From: Rhodococcus sp. X156
Lineage (GTDB): Bacteria; Actinomycetota; Actinomycetes; Mycobacteriales; Mycobacteriaceae
Direction of reading: 5' to 3'
Length of the DNA: 64,000 nucleotides
Assembly (NCBI RefSeq): GCF_004006015.1
Contig: NZ_CP034766.1
Location: 2,079,001-2,143,000, forward strand
The position numbers and the translations under genes were made by a program. How positions within the stretch are numbered: position 1 is the first letter of the stretch; each line of letters begins with the position of its first letter. Below, one piece after another: positions 43,828-54,417 of this stretch. The notes beneath the pieces are model-generated. The model searched no databases, was not told the origin of the DNA, and saw only the letters and a list, made by a program, of their open reading frames with translations.

Positions 43828-44400
43828 GTGACGATGTCCGGTGTGCTGGCCCAGCCAGAGGAGTTCCGCAAGGCAGTGTCCGCGCTGTCCGCTGCCTCGG
43901 CACGGGACGAGATCGAGCTCGGCCCCATCCGCCCGCCGCAGAAGCTGGCGCCCTACACATACGCCATCGGTGCCGAGGTCGAGGGCGCCGACGGCGAGCA
44001 CAGCGAGGCGAGCGGCCGCCTGGTGCTGCTGCACGACCCGGACGGCCACGACGCCTGGAACGGCACCCTGCGCCTGGTCGCCTACATCCAGGCCGAGCTG
44101 GACGCCGACACCGCCAACGACCCGCTGCTGCCCGACGTGGGCTGGACCTGGCTGCTGGACGCCCTGGTGCAGAGTGGGGCGGACTACACCGCGCTGGGCG
44201 GCACGGTCACCGTGACGTCCTCGGTGCGCTTCGGCGACCTGGCCGGTCCGGCCCGCACCAACCAGCTGGAGCTGCGCGCGTCGTGGACGGCGAGCACCCC
44301 GGCGCTGGCCGCGCACGCCGACGCCTTCTGCGCTGCGCTCAGCTCGGCCGCCGGCCTGCCCCCGCTCGGCGTCCACTCCCTCCCGCCGCGCCGCGACTGA
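43828..44400 (+). CDS. DUF3000 family protein
   Basis: A 190-aa actinobacterial protein of unknown function, like Rv2680. Conserved stretches include [18 protein letters not shown] and [23 protein letters not shown] 8 nt before the GTG suggests leaderless translation. It is always near RNase D in related genomes, as here. Confidence 0.87.
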   Translation: MTMSGVLAQPEEFRKAVSALSAASARDEIELGPIRPPQKLAPYTYAIGAEVEGADGEHSEASGRLVLLHDPDGHDAWNGTLRLVAYIQAELDADTANDPLLPDVGWTWLLDALVQSGADYTALGGTVTVTSSVRFGDLAGPARTNQLELRASWTASTPALAAHADAFCAALSSAAGLPPLGVHSLPPRRD

Positions 44401-44474
44401 CGCCCCGCACCGTGGTGGCCCCGCACCCGCCCGCAGCGTCGGGCGGCTCGCCCCGCGCCGTAGGGTCTGGTGCC

Positions 44475-45785
44475 GTGGTCGACAACCCTGAGCAGGCACG
44501 CACCGAGACCGACCCGTCCGCGCAGGAGCTGGCGCCCGACGCGGCGCTGGTGCCCAGTGCGGTGCCGCTGCTCACCCCCGCCGACGGCGTGCCCGACCTG
44601 GTGACGTCCGCCGGTGCGCTGACCGCGGTCGCCGAGCAGCTGGCTGCCGGCACGGGCCCGGTGGCGCTGGACGCCGAGCGAGCCTCCGGCTTCCGCTACT
44701 CCCAGCGCGCCTACCTGGTGCAGCTGCGCCGCCGCGGCGCCGGCTCGTTCCTGGTCGACCCCATCCCCGTTGCCAGTGACATGGCGCCACTGGCCGCCGC
44801 GCTGGACGGGCCCGAGTGGGTGCTGCACGCCGCCAGCCAGGACCTGCCCTGCCTGGCCGAGCTGGGCCTGCACCCCGCCTCGGTGTTCGACACCGAGCTG
44901 GCCGGGCGCCTCGCCGGCTTCGAGCGGGTGGGGCTGGCCGCGATGGTGGAGCGGGTGCTCGGTCTGGCGCTGACCAAGGGCCACGGCGCCGACGACTGGT
45001 CCAAGCGGCCGCTGCCGCACGACTGGCTGGTGTACGCCGCGCTGGACGTGGAGGTGCTGCTGGAGCTGCGCGACGCCCTGGCCGCCGAGCTGGCCGAGCA
45101 GGGCAAGACCGAGTGGGCCCGCCAGGAGTTCGAGCACGTGCGCACCGCCGGTGGCCCCAAGCCCAAGCCCGACCGGTGGCGGCGCACCTCCGGGATCCAC
45201 AAGGTGCGCAAGCCCCGTCAGCTGGCCGCGATCCGCGAGCTGTGGCTGGAGCGGGACAAGGTGGCCGCCGCCCGTGACATCGCCCCGGGCCGGGTGCTGC
45301 CCGACGCCGCGATCGTCAGCGCCGCGGTGGCCGATCCCACCGACGTCGGCGCGCTCACCACGCTGCCGGTCTTTGGCGGTCGCGCCCAGCGGCGGCAGGC
45401 CCGTACCTGGCTGACCGCGCTGGAGCGGGCCCGCGCGCTGCCCGCCGACCAGCTGCCCACCGTCACCGCCCAGCACGAGGGCCCGCCGCCGGTGAGCCGC
45501 TGGTCCGACCGCGACCCCGACGCCGCAGCCCGGATGACCGCCGCCCGCAGCGCGCTCACAACCCTCAGCGAGCAGCACCGGGTGCCGGCGGAGAACCTGC
45601 TGCTGCCCGACCTGCTGCGCCGGGTCTGCTGGAGCCCGCCCGCCGACCTGGACGTCGCCGCGGTGGCGGAGGTGCTGCGCGCCGGTGGCGCCCGGCCGTG
45701 GCAGCGCGAGCTGCTGGCCGAGCCGCTGGCCCAGGCGCTGCGCAGCACCGCCGACACCGCCGAGGCTGTCCCGGGCAGCAGCTAG
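44475..45785 (+). CDS. rnd: Ribonuclease D (DEDD 3'-5' exoribonuclease with HRDC)
   Basis: A 436-aa protein. The exonuclease motifs are VALDAERASGFRY (Exo I, D and E), SQDLPCLAELG (Exo II) and VYAALDVEVLLEL (Exo III, YxxxD). An HRDC domain follows (RQLAAIRELWLERDKVAAA). It trims stable RNA 3' ends. TAGGGT 8 nt before the GTG suggests a leaderless start. Its stop shares CTAG with the stop of the convergent kinase gene. Confidence 0.9.
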   Translation: MVDNPEQARTETDPSAQELAPDAALVPSAVPLLTPADGVPDLVTSAGALTAVAEQLAAGTGPVALDAERASGFRYSQRAYLVQLRRRGAGSFLVDPIPVASDMAPLAAALDGPEWVLHAASQDLPCLAELGLHPASVFDTELAGRLAGFERVGLAAMVERVLGLALTKGHGADDWSKRPLPHDWLVYAALDVEVLLELRDALAAELAEQGKTEWARQEFEHVRTAGGPKPKPDRWRRTSGIHKVRKPRQLAAIRELWLERDKVAAARDIAPGRVLPDAAIVSAAVADPTDVGALTTLPVFGGRAQRRQARTWLTALERARALPADQLPTVTAQHEGPPPVSRWSDRDPDAAARMTAARSALTTLSEQHRVPAENLLLPDLLRRVCWSPPADLDVAAVAEVLRAGGARPWQRELLAEPLAQALRSTADTAEAVPGSS

Positions 45786-46939
45786 CCAGCCGTTTCGGAG
45801 CTGCCGGCCGGTCCGGTCGGTGGCGCGGGCGGCAGCGTCACCGTCACCTCCAGGCCCCCACCGGGCACGGGCGCCCCGTGCACGGTGCCCGCGTGCGCCT
45901 GCACCACCGCGGCCACGATGGCCAGGCCCAGGCCCGACCCCCGGTGCGCGGTGCGGCCGGTGCCCCCGCGGTGGAACGGCTCGAACAGCGCGGCCACCTC
46001 GTGGGCGGCCACGGGCGGCCCGGACGAGGTGACCGTCAGCACCACCGCGCCGGTGGCCGCCACCTCGGTGCGCACCCGCAGCCACCCGCCGGGGACGTTG
46101 TGGCGCACCCCGTTCTCCACCAGGTTGCCCACCACCCGGGCCAGCAGTGCCGGGTCCCCGATCGTCGTCGCCGGCTGCAGCTGGCGGGTGACGGTGACCT
46201 GGCGCGCAGCCCGCTCCGGCTCCACCGCCGCCAGCGCCGGCGCCACCAGCGGGACCAGGTCCACCCGCTCGTGCACGGCCAGACCTGTCGCGCTGGTGCG
46301 GGCCACCATGAGCAGGCCCGCCACCATCGCCTCGGCGCGGTCGGTGGCGTCGCGCAGCACCTCCCCCATCCGGCGCAGCTCGGCGGCGTCGGCGAACGGG
46401 TCGGCCAGCGTCACGTCCACCTCGGTGCGCATCACTGCCAGCGGGGTGCGCAGCTCGTGGCTGGCGTCGGCGACAAACCGCTGCTGGGCCTCGAAGGACT
46501 GCTGCAGCCGATCGAGCATCCGGTCGAAGGCCTCGGCCAACCGGCCCACCTCGTCGCGGGGACCGGCGGCACCGGCGAGGCGGGTGCGCTCGTGCAGGGT
46601 GGTCTGGGACAGCGCCTGGGCCGTGGCGGTCACGTCGGTGAGGGGCCGCAGCACCCGACCGGTCAGCGTCCACGCCAGCAGGGCCGCCGCGGCGACCACC
46701 AGCAGCACCGCCACCGAGCCGTGGCCCAGGACGTCGGCCTGGGCCTGGTCGCGCACGGTGGCCAGCAGCACCTCGGGGGTGGTGACCACGCCGTCCACCA
46801 CCACGGGCGCAGACGCGGGCAGCACCGCCACCGGCGACGAGGTGCGTCCGGCCAGCACCCAGGCCAGCAGCACCAGCACCAGGCTCATCCCCGCGACCAG
46901 CGCGGTGGCCAGCAGCGTCAGCCGCAGCCGCAGACCCAC
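45782..46939 (-). CDS. Sensor histidine kinase
   Basis: A 385-aa membrane kinase: two membrane helices (about 7-30 and 75-95) enclosing a short outer loop, a HAMP domain, the H box FVADASHELRTPLAVMR, the N box NLVENGVRHN and the G box GSGLGLAIVAAV. It phosphorylates the regulator encoded 7 nt upstream. The signal is unknown; the short sensor loop resembles CutS/TcrY-like kinases. Confidence 0.92.
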   Translation of the reverse strand: MGLRLRLTLLATALVAGMSLVLVLLAWVLAGRTSSPVAVLPASAPVVVDGVVTTPEVLLATVRDQAQADVLGHGSVAVLLVVAAAALLAWTLTGRVLRPLTDVTATAQALSQTTLHERTRLAGAAGPRDEVGRLAEAFDRMLDRLQQSFEAQQRFVADASHELRTPLAVMRTEVDVTLADPFADAAELRRMGEVLRDATDRAEAMVAGLLMVARTSATGLAVHERVDLVPLVAPALAAVEPERAARQVTVTRQLQPATTIGDPALLARVVGNLVENGVRHNVPGGWLRVRTEVAATGAVVLTVTSSGPPVAAHEVAALFEPFHRGGTGRTAHRGSGLGLAIVAAVVQAHAGTVHGAPVPGGGLEVTVTLPPAPPTGPAGSSETAG

Positions 46940-46946
46940 GGGGGGC

Positions 46947-47612
46947 TCAGTCCTGCACGGGCAGGCGGTAGCCCGACCCCACCACCGTGTCGATCACGCC
47001 GGGCTCACCCAGCTTCTTGCGCAGGGTCATCATCGTCACCCGCACCGTGGTGGTGAACGGGTCGGCGTTCTCGTCCCACACCCGCTCCAGCAGCTCCTCG
47101 CTGCTCACCACCGCGCCCTGCGCGGCCATGAGCACCTCCAGGACGCCGAACTCCTTGCGCGTGAGCTCCACCAGCCGGCCGTCGCGGTGGATGGTGCGAC
47201 GGGCGGGATCCAGCTCCAGGTCGCCCACCACCATCGTCGGCGGGGTGGCCGGGGTGGTGCGCCGGCCCAGCGCCCGCACCCGGGCCACCAGCTCGGGGAA
47301 CGCGAAGGGCTTGGTGAGGTAGTCGTCGGCACCCATGGCCAGCCCGGACACCGTGTCGGCCACGCTGTCGCTGGCGGTGAGCATCAGCACCCGGCTGATC
47401 CCGCCGCCGGCCACCAGCTCCTGGCAGAGCGCGTCGCCGGAGACACCGGGCAGGTCGCGGTCGAGCACCACCACGTCGTAGCGGGTCACCGACGCCTTCT
47501 CCTGGCCGGCGAGGCCGTCCAGGGCGACGTCCACCGCCATGCCCTCACGCCGCAGTCCCCTGGCCACGGCCTCAGCCAACGGCTCCTCGTCCTCCACCAC
47601 CAGAATGCGCAC
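46947..47612 (-). CDS. OmpR-family response regulator
   Basis: A 221-aa regulator. The receiver domain has VVEDEEPLAEAV, the phosphorylated Asp in VVLDRDLPGVSG and Lys in DDYLTKPFAFPEL. The winged helix has VELTRKEFGVLEVLM and VVGSGYRLPV. The GTG start is preceded by GGCGG. It forms an operon with the kinase. This two-component pair is an insertion between rnd and dxs relative to M. tuberculosis, as I recall that order. Confidence 0.92.
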   Translation of the reverse strand: MRILVVEDEEPLAEAVARGLRREGMAVDVALDGLAGQEKASVTRYDVVVLDRDLPGVSGDALCQELVAGGGISRVLMLTASDSVADTVSGLAMGADDYLTKPFAFPELVARVRALGRRTTPATPPTMVVGDLELDPARRTIHRDGRLVELTRKEFGVLEVLMAAQGAVVSSEELLERVWDENADPFTTTVRVTMMTLRKKLGEPGVIDTVVGSGYRLPVQD

Positions 47613-47686
47613 CCGCCCAGACTGCCACGTCAGCCTGTGACCTTTCTGAGACGCACCTGCGCAGGGGTGCCGGAGAGCCCTGCGGG

Positions 47687-49642
47687 CTAGTGCCGCTCGG
47701 ACTCGCCGGTCTCCTGCTGGTCGCTCTCCGGGGCGCCGGAGAGCACGTCGGTGGACATCGCGGCGACCCAGCCGGTGATCTTGCGGGACAGGTGCTGGGC
47801 GGTGAGGTCGACGTCGGCCAGCACCTGCCCGCGCGAGGCGTGGTCCTGGAACTGCTGCGGGACGCCGAGGTCGCGGCAGGGCACGTCGACCTCCGCGGTG
47901 CGCAGGCGCTGCGAGACCGCCGAGCCGACGCCGCCGTGCACGCCGCCGTCCTCCAGCGTCAGCACCAGCCGGTGCCCGCGGGCCAGCTCCACCAGGTCCT
48001 CGCTCACCGGCAGCACCCAGCGCGGGTCCACCACGGTGACGCCGATGCCCTGCTTGGCCAGGCCCTGCGCGGTCTGCAGCGCCAGGTCGGCGAAGGCACC
48101 GACCGCCACCAGCAGCACGTCGCGGGCGTCGTCGGTGTCCGGGCGCAGCAGCACGTCCGTGCCGCCGGGCAGGCGCTCCAGGGCCGGCACCTGCTCGGGG
48201 ACGGCGCCCTTGGGGAAGCGCAGCGCGGTGGGCCCGTCGGTGACGTCGAGCGCCTCGGTGAGCTCCTCGCGCAGGGTCTGCGCGTCCCGCGGGGCGGCCA
48301 CCTGCATGCCCGGCACCACGCCGAGCAGGGAGAGGTCCCACATGCCGTTGTGGCTGGCCCCGTCGGAGCCGGTGATGCCCGCCCGGTCCAGCACCAGGGT
48401 GACCGGCTGGCGCAGCAGCGCGACGTCCATCAGCAGCTGGTCGAACCCGCGGTTGAGGAAGGTGGCGTAGACCGCCACCACCGGGTGCATGCCACCCAGG
48501 GCCAGGCCGGCCGCGGAGGTCATCGCGTGCTGCTCGGCGATGCCCACGTCGAAGCACCGGTCCGGGTACTTCTCGGCGAACGGGGTGAGCCCGGTGGGAC
48601 CGGGCATGGCGGCGGTGATGGCCACCAGCTCCGGGCGCAGCGCGCCGTGGGCGACCATCTCGGCGGCGAACACCGACGTCCAGCCCTGCGGTGCGGTGCC
48701 CACCGGCGCGCCGGTGATGGGGTCGATGATGCCGGTGGAGTGCATCTGGTCGGCCTCGTGGTTCTCCGCGGGGGCGAAGCCCATCCCCTTGCGGGTGACC
48801 GCGTGCACGATCACCGGGCCGCCGAAGGCCTTGGCGCGGCGAAGCGCGGCCTCCATCATCTGCTGGTCGTGCCCGTCCACCGGACCGAGGTACTTGATGC
48901 CCAGGTCGGCGAACATCGCCTGCGGGCTCACCGCGTCCTTGATGCCGACCTTCATCCCGTGCAGCAGCGCGTAGGCGGAGCGACCCACCCAGGGCAGGCG
49001 CTGCACGGTCCTGCGGCCGGTGGCCAGCGCCTTCTCGTAGGCCGGCTGCACCCGCAGCGCGGCGAGGTGGTTGGCCAGCCCGCCGATGGTGGGCGAGTAG
49101 GAGCGGCCGTTGTCGTTGACCACGATGACCACCGAGCGGTCCTGGCCGGCGGCGATGTTGTTCAGCGCCTCCCAGCACATGCCCCCGGTGAGCGCGCCGT
49201 CACCGACCACCGCCACCACGTGCCGGCGCTGCTTGCGCAGCTGGAAGGCCTTGGCCAGCCCGTCAGCGTAGGACAGCGCCGCCGAGGCGTGGCTGGACTC
49301 CACCCAGTCGTGCTCGCTCTCCGCGCGCGAGGGGTAGCCGGACAGGCCGTCCTTCATGCGGAGGGTGTCGAAGCCGCCTTGGCGGCCGGTGACGATCTTG
49401 TGCACGTAGGCCTGGTGACCGGTGTCGAAGATCAGCGGGTCCGACGGGGAGTCGAACACCCGGTGCAGCGCGAGCGTCAGCTCCACCACACCGAGGTTCG
49501 GCCCCAGGTGGCCGCCGGTGGCGGCCACCTTCTGCACGAGGAACTCACGGATCTCGGTCGCGAGCACGCGGAGCTCGGCCAGGTCCAGGCGCCGGAGATC
49601 GGCGGGCGACTGGACACCTCGCAACAGGCTCACAGCACTCAC
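47687..49642 (-). CDS. dxs: 1-deoxy-D-xylulose-5-phosphate synthase
   Basis: A 651-aa thiamine-diphosphate enzyme that condenses pyruvate and glyceraldehyde 3-phosphate, the first step of the MEP isoprenoid route. The TPP motif is [19 protein letters not shown] with [18 protein letters not shown] and the transketolase block [15 protein letters not shown] are typical. The GTG start at 49642 follows GGAGG by 3 nt; another GTG lies three codons later. Confidence 0.96.
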   Translation of the reverse strand: MSAVSLLRGVQSPADLRRLDLAELRVLATEIREFLVQKVAATGGHLGPNLGVVELTLALHRVFDSPSDPLIFDTGHQAYVHKIVTGRQGGFDTLRMKDGLSGYPSRAESEHDWVESSHASAALSYADGLAKAFQLRKQRRHVVAVVGDGALTGGMCWEALNNIAAGQDRSVVIVVNDNGRSYSPTIGGLANHLAALRVQPAYEKALATGRRTVQRLPWVGRSAYALLHGMKVGIKDAVSPQAMFADLGIKYLGPVDGHDQQMMEAALRRAKAFGGPVIVHAVTRKGMGFAPAENHEADQMHSTGIIDPITGAPVGTAPQGWTSVFAAEMVAHGALRPELVAITAAMPGPTGLTPFAEKYPDRCFDVGIAEQHAMTSAAGLALGGMHPVVAVYATFLNRGFDQLLMDVALLRQPVTLVLDRAGITGSDGASHNGMWDLSLLGVVPGMQVAAPRDAQTLREELTEALDVTDGPTALRFPKGAVPEQVPALERLPGGTDVLLRPDTDDARDVLLVAVGAFADLALQTAQGLAKQGIGVTVVDPRWVLPVSEDLVELARGHRLVLTLEDGGVHGGVGSAVSQRLRTAEVDVPCRDLGVPQQFQDHASRGQVLADVDLTAQHLSRKITGWVAAMSTDVLSGAPESDQQETGESERH

Positions 49643-49676
49643 AACCCTCCGAGAAGACGACAGAACCCGTCCCACT

Positions 49677-50834
49677 CTACGTAGCGCTGGAGCGGACGGC
49701 CCCCGCCGCCAGCAGCGCGTCAACCTCGTCCGTCCCTACGCCCCAGTCGATCAAAGCGGCCCGGGTGTGCTGGCCCGGGTGCGGTGCCGGAGAGCGCACC
49801 GAGCTGGGGGTGCGGGTCAGCCGGGGGGCCGGTCCGGGCTGCGTCATGCCGGCGACCTGGACGAACGAGCCCCGAGCGACGGCGTGCGGGTGGGTGACGG
49901 CCTCGGCCGGGGAGAGCACCGGCGCCACGCAGGCGTCGGTGCCGTCGAAGACCTTGGTCCACTCCTCGCGGGTGCGGCTGGCGAAGATCGTGGTGAAGGT
50001 CTCGGTCAGCGCGGGCCAGCTGGACGGGTCGTTGCGGTCGGCGACGTCGCCGGCGCCCAGGCCCAGCCCGGTGAGCAGCTGGTCGTAGAACTGCGGCTCG
50101 ATGGCCCCGACGGCCATGAACTGCCCGTCGGCGCAGGTGTAGCAGCGGTAGAACGGGGCGCTGCCGTCGAGCATGGCGCCGCCGCGCTCGGTGGGCCAGA
50201 AGCCGCTGGCCTGCCAGCCGTGCAGCATGGAGGTGAGCATGGCCGCGCCCTCGCTCATGGCGGTGTCCACCACCTGGCCGCGCCCGGAGCTCTGCCGCTC
50301 GTACAGCGCGGCGAGCACGCCGGCCACCAGCATCATCGCGCCGCCGCCGAAGTCTGCCACGTAGTTCACCGGCGGCACGGGCGGACCGTCCATCGGACCG
50401 ATCGGGTGCAGCGCCCCGGAGTAGGCGAGGTAGGTGAGGTCGTGCCCGGCGGCCTGGCTCAGCGGACCGTCCTGGCCGTAGCCGGTGAGCCGGGCGAAGA
50501 TCAGTCCGGGGTTGCGCTCGGCGCACTGCTCGGGGCCGAAGCCCAGCCGCTCGCAGACACCGGGGCGGAAGCCCTCCACCAGGACGTCGGCCTGCGCGGC
50601 CAGCTGCAGCACCACCTCCACGCCGGCGGGGTCCTTGAGGTCCACCGCCACCGAGCGCCGGCCGCGGCCCAGCGGGTCCAGCGGCGGGTCGGCGGGAGCG
50701 GTGCCGCCGACCGCGGTCGCGCGGTCCACCCGCAGCACCTCCGCCCCCATGTCGGCGAGCATCGTGACCGCGAACGGCCCCGGCGCCAGGCTGGCGATCT
50801 CCAGCACCTTCAGTCCCTGCAGCGGTCCGGCCAC
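49677..50834 (-). CDS. CaiB/BaiF CoA-transferase family protein, alpha-methylacyl-CoA racemase-like
   Basis: A 385-aa family III CoA-transferase fold. [20 protein letters not shown] opens the fold. [13 protein letters not shown] and [12 protein letters not shown] hold the His and Asp that catalyse racemisation in mycobacterial Mcr. [11 protein letters not shown] follows. It probably epimerises methyl-branched acyl-CoA in lipid breakdown. The GTG at 50834 aligns with the family start; a longer frame from 50864 lacks a ribosome site. Confidence 0.85.
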   Translation of the reverse strand: MAGPLQGLKVLEIASLAPGPFAVTMLADMGAEVLRVDRATAVGGTAPADPPLDPLGRGRRSVAVDLKDPAGVEVVLQLAAQADVLVEGFRPGVCERLGFGPEQCAERNPGLIFARLTGYGQDGPLSQAAGHDLTYLAYSGALHPIGPMDGPPVPPVNYVADFGGGAMMLVAGVLAALYERQSSGRGQVVDTAMSEGAAMLTSMLHGWQASGFWPTERGGAMLDGSAPFYRCYTCADGQFMAVGAIEPQFYDQLLTGLGLGAGDVADRNDPSSWPALTETFTTIFASRTREEWTKVFDGTDACVAPVLSPAEAVTHPHAVARGSFVQVAGMTQPGPAPRLTRTPSSVRSPAPHPGQHTRAALIDWGVGTDEVDALLAAGAVRSSAT

Positions 50835-50995
50835 GATGTGATCCCACTCTCGTTCAGGCAGCACTTACGGTCAGCGCAGACGGTATCTGGTGTGACCCAC
50901 GCCGCTGTCAGGCACCTCCACTGAGCGGACTGCCTTGGTAGCGGTTGCCGACGCAGCGGGCTCCGCTTGGGCGTACTTGCAGACGCCCCACGGAG

Positions 50996-52255
50996 TCAGC
51001 GCTGGAACAGGGCGATGCACTCCACGTGGTGGGTCATCGGGAAGGCGTCGAAGGCGCGCAGCACGCTCAGCCGGTAGCCCTGCGCGCCCAGGAGGGCCAC
51101 GTCGCGGCCCAGCGCCGCCGGGTCGCACGCCACGTAGACGATGCGGGTGGGCTCGGCCGCGGTGATCGCCTCCACCACCGATCGTCCGGCTCCGCTGCGC
51201 GGCGGGTCGAGCACCACCACGTCCACCGGCACGGGCAGCGTCCGCAGCTGCTGCTCCACCTGCCCGGCCACCATGCGCACCTGCGGCAGGTCGGCCAGCG
51301 CCGCGGTGCCGTCGGCCACCGCCTGGCGGGAGGACTCCACCGCCACCACGGTGCCCGCAGCCCCCACCTGCTCGGCCAGCACCGCGGAGAACAGGCCCAC
51401 CCCGCTGTAGAGGTCCCAGGCCGTGCCGCCCGTCGGGGCGTCGGCCAGCTCGGCAACCACCTGCGCGTAGACCTCGGCCGCGCCCACGTGGGCCTGCCAG
51501 AAGCCGTCGGCGGACACCGCCCAGGTGCGCCCCGCGGCCTGCTCGGTGGCGGTGGCGCTGCCGCGGCGCAGCTGGGCCACCGGGCGCGGCTTGCGCCGGC
51601 CGCGCTGCGGGCGCTGCGGGGTGGTCAGCTCCACCACGTGCTGCTCCCCCGCGCCGTCGCGCACCACCTGCAGGTCCGCACCGGGGGTCCACTGCTGGCC
51701 CACCACGTCGTCCAGGGCGTGCGGCACCGCCTGCGGGCAGCCCAGCACCGGGATCACGTCGTTGCTGCGGTGTGGGTGAAAGCCCGGCTGTCCGTCGGCG
51801 GTCACCGCCATCCGCACCCGGCTGCGCCAGCCCAGGCCGTCGGGCGCGCCGGGCAGCTCCTCCACCACGACGTCCTCGGCGGTCAGGTCCAGCCCGCCGA
51901 GGCGGCGCAGCTGCTCGGCCACCACCATGGCCTTCATCTGCCGCTGGGCGGGCAGCGCGGCGTGCTGGAAGTCGCAGCCACCGCAGCCGCCGGGACCGGC
52001 CACCGGGCAGCGTGGCACCACCCGGTCGGGCGAGGCGGTGAGGACCGCCACGGCGTCGGCACGACAGAACGACCCGCCGCGGTCCTCGGTGACCAGCGCG
52101 CGCACCCGCTCGCCGGGCAGGCCGTGGCGGACGAACACCACCCGACCCTCGTGCCGGGCCACGCAGAACCCGCCGTGCCCGGGGGCGCCGAGCTCCAGCT
52201 CCAGCGTCTCCCCCGTCCAGTCCAGGCTCTCCCCCGGTGCTGCCGTGCTGCTCAT
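50996..52255 (-). CDS. RNA (uracil-5-)-methyltransferase, TrmA/RlmD family
   Basis: A 419-aa SAM enzyme. The N-terminal TRAM domain (GHGGFCVARHEGRVVFV) is followed by an iron-sulfur cysteine cluster (CPVAGPGGCGGCDFQ). The SAM pocket is LYSGVGLFSAVLAEQ. LDPPRSGAGR and YVACDPAALGRD hold the catalytic region with the conserved Cys. It makes 5-methyluridine in tRNA or 23S rRNA; which one cannot be decided. The position matches Rv2689c. Confidence 0.9.
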   Translation of the reverse strand: MSSTAAPGESLDWTGETLELELGAPGHGGFCVARHEGRVVFVRHGLPGERVRALVTEDRGGSFCRADAVAVLTASPDRVVPRCPVAGPGGCGGCDFQHAALPAQRQMKAMVVAEQLRRLGGLDLTAEDVVVEELPGAPDGLGWRSRVRMAVTADGQPGFHPHRSNDVIPVLGCPQAVPHALDDVVGQQWTPGADLQVVRDGAGEQHVVELTTPQRPQRGRRKPRPVAQLRRGSATATEQAAGRTWAVSADGFWQAHVGAAEVYAQVVAELADAPTGGTAWDLYSGVGLFSAVLAEQVGAAGTVVAVESSRQAVADGTAALADLPQVRMVAGQVEQQLRTLPVPVDVVVLDPPRSGAGRSVVEAITAAEPTRIVYVACDPAALGRDVALLGAQGYRLSVLRAFDAFPMTHHVECIALFQR

Positions 52256-52295
52256 CGTGGTGCCGTCCTGCTCGTCGTGGTGCTCATCCTGGAGC

Positions 52296-54302
52296 TCATC
52301 GTGGTGCCGTCCGCTCGTCGAATCCGCGCCGGGACGCCCCCGGCGTCACCGACGGTGAGTCGGTCTTGCCGCCCTTCTGCGACGACGTCAGCTGCCACGG
52401 CACGCTGGTCACCATCACGCCGGGCTGGAACAGCAGCCGGCTCTTCAGCCGCAGCGCGCTCTGGTTGTGCAGCAGCTGCTCCCACCAGTGCCCCACCACG
52501 TACTCCGGCACGTACACCGTCACCACGTCGCGCGGGGACTCCCGGCGCACCCGGCTCACGTAGTCCAGGACCGGTCGGGTGATTTCCCGGTAGGGCGACT
52601 CCACCACCTTCAGCGGCACCGGGATGTTGCGGGCGTTCCACTCCCGCACCAGCGCCCGGGTGTCCTTGTCGTCGACGTTCACCGTCACCGCCTCCAGCAC
52701 GTCCGGCCGGGTCACCCGGGCGTAGGCCAGCGCCCGGATGGTCGGCTTGTGCAGCTTGGAGACGAGCACGATGGAGTGGTTGCGGCTGGGCAGCACCTGT
52801 TCACCCTCCGCCGACTCCAGCTCCACCGCCACCCGCTGGTAGTGCCGGTGGATCATCGTCATCATCAGGTAGAGCATGCCCATCGCCAGGATCGCGATCC
52901 ACGCACCCGCCAGGAACTTGGTGAGCAGCACGATCACCAGCACGGCACCGGTCATGGTCATGCCCACCGCGTTGATGGTCTGGGACCGCCGCATCCCTCG
53001 ACGCGCCATCGGGTCGGTCTCCACCTGCATCAGCCGGCTCCAGTGCCGAACCATGCCGAACTGGCTCACCGTGAAGGAGACGAACACCCCCACCACGTAC
53101 AGGTTGAGCAGCGAGGTGACGCTGGCCTGGAAGGACACCACCAGCACGATCGCGGCGGCGGCGAGGAAGACGATGCCGTTGGAGAAGGCCAGCCGGTCGC
53201 CACGGGTGTGCAGCTGGCGCGGGAGGTAGCGGTCCTGGGCCAGGATCGAGCCGAGCACCGGGAAGCCGTTGAACGCGGTGTTGGCCGCCAGGGCCAGCAC
53301 CAGGCCGGTGACGGCCGCGATGAAGTAGAAGCCCGGGGAGAAGCCGGAGAACACGGCCTGCGCGATCTGCGCCACCAAGGTCTTCTGCTCGTAGCCGGCG
53401 GGGGCTCCGTGCAGCTGGGTGGCCGGGTCCTCGGCGATGCGCACGTCGGTGAGCACCGCCAGGCTGACCAGGCCCAGCAGCATGGTCACCGAGATGACGC
53501 CGAGCAGCAGCAGCGTGGTGGCCGCGTTCTTGGACTTGGGCTTGCGGAAGGCGGGCACCCCGTTGCTGATGGCCTCCACCCCGGTGAGTGCCGCCGAGCC
53601 CTGGCTGAACGCGCGCAGTAGCAGGAAGGCCAGCGCGAACCCGGTGAGCTCGCTGCCGTGCTCGGGGACCAGCTCGAAGCTGGCCGACTCCGCCTGCACG
53701 TCGTCGCCGAGCAGCAGGATCCGGCTCAGTCCCCAGGCGATCATCACCAGCATGCCGCCCATGAAGGCGTAGGTCGGCAGCGCGAAGGCGGTGCCGGACT
53801 CGCGCAGCCCGCGCAGGTTCACCGCGGTGAGCAGGATGATCGCCGCCACGGCGAAGGTCACCTTGTGGGTGGCGATGAACGGCACGGCCGAGCCGATGTT
53901 GTCCGCGGCGGAGGAGATCGAGACGGCGACGGTGAGCGTGTAGTCGACCAGCAGCGCGCTGGCGACGGTGAGCCCGGCCGGCTTGCCGATGTTCACCGTG
54001 GCCACCTCGTAGTCGCCACCGCCGGAGGGGTAGGCGTGCACGTTCTGGCGGTAGCTGGTGACCACCACGAGCATCACCACCGCCACCACGAGGCCGATCC
54101 ACGGCGCGTAGGTGTACGCCGCCAGCCCGGACACCGAGAGCATCAGGAAGATCTCTTGCGGTGCGTAGGCCACCGACGACATGGCGTCGGACGCGAACAC
54201 CGGTAGCGCGAGCCTTTTGGGCAGCAGCGTGTCGCTCAGGGTGTCGCTGCGGAAGGGGCGGCCAAGCAGCAGGCGCTTGGCCACGCTCGAGATGGTGGGC
54301 AC
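52296..54302 (-). CDS. APC-superfamily permease (KimA-like)
   Basis: A 668-aa membrane transporter with about 12 helices and a C-terminal cytoplasmic domain of about 170 residues. The N-terminus has LPVFASDAMSSVAYAPQEI, typical of the large amino-acid/potassium permeases. YPSGGGDYEVATVNIGKPAG lies between early helices. The gene diverges from two TrkA-type potassium regulators, which makes potassium uptake a reasonable guess. The GTG start is the first in frame. Confidence 0.85.
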   Translation of the reverse strand: MPTISSVAKRLLLGRPFRSDTLSDTLLPKRLALPVFASDAMSSVAYAPQEIFLMLSVSGLAAYTYAPWIGLVVAVVMLVVVTSYRQNVHAYPSGGGDYEVATVNIGKPAGLTVASALLVDYTLTVAVSISSAADNIGSAVPFIATHKVTFAVAAIILLTAVNLRGLRESGTAFALPTYAFMGGMLVMIAWGLSRILLLGDDVQAESASFELVPEHGSELTGFALAFLLLRAFSQGSAALTGVEAISNGVPAFRKPKSKNAATTLLLLGVISVTMLLGLVSLAVLTDVRIAEDPATQLHGAPAGYEQKTLVAQIAQAVFSGFSPGFYFIAAVTGLVLALAANTAFNGFPVLGSILAQDRYLPRQLHTRGDRLAFSNGIVFLAAAAIVLVVSFQASVTSLLNLYVVGVFVSFTVSQFGMVRHWSRLMQVETDPMARRGMRRSQTINAVGMTMTGAVLVIVLLTKFLAGAWIAILAMGMLYLMMTMIHRHYQRVAVELESAEGEQVLPSRNHSIVLVSKLHKPTIRALAYARVTRPDVLEAVTVNVDDKDTRALVREWNARNIPVPLKVVESPYREITRPVLDYVSRVRRESPRDVVTVYVPEYVVGHWWEQLLHNQSALRLKSRLLFQPGVMVTSVPWQLTSSQKGGKTDSPSVTPGASRRGFDERTAPR

Positions 54303-54417
54303 GAGGGTGAAGCGTAGGCCCCCAGCGCGTCAGCACCGGCCGGGCTGGCCACGGTTGCGCAGCGGCTGGCTGTAGCGTTCGCTACTTCCGGGAGCCACCA
54401 GCTGGAGGTCAGCACAA

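Noticed and set aside
47690-49684. 664-codon frame antisense to dxs
   Set aside because: Shadow of dxs with shadow-type composition.
52251-52309. 18-bp direct repeat (CTCATCGTGGTGCCGTCC) 41 bp apart at the transporter/methyltransferase junction
   Set aside because: A short local duplication over a gene junction with no sign of function.
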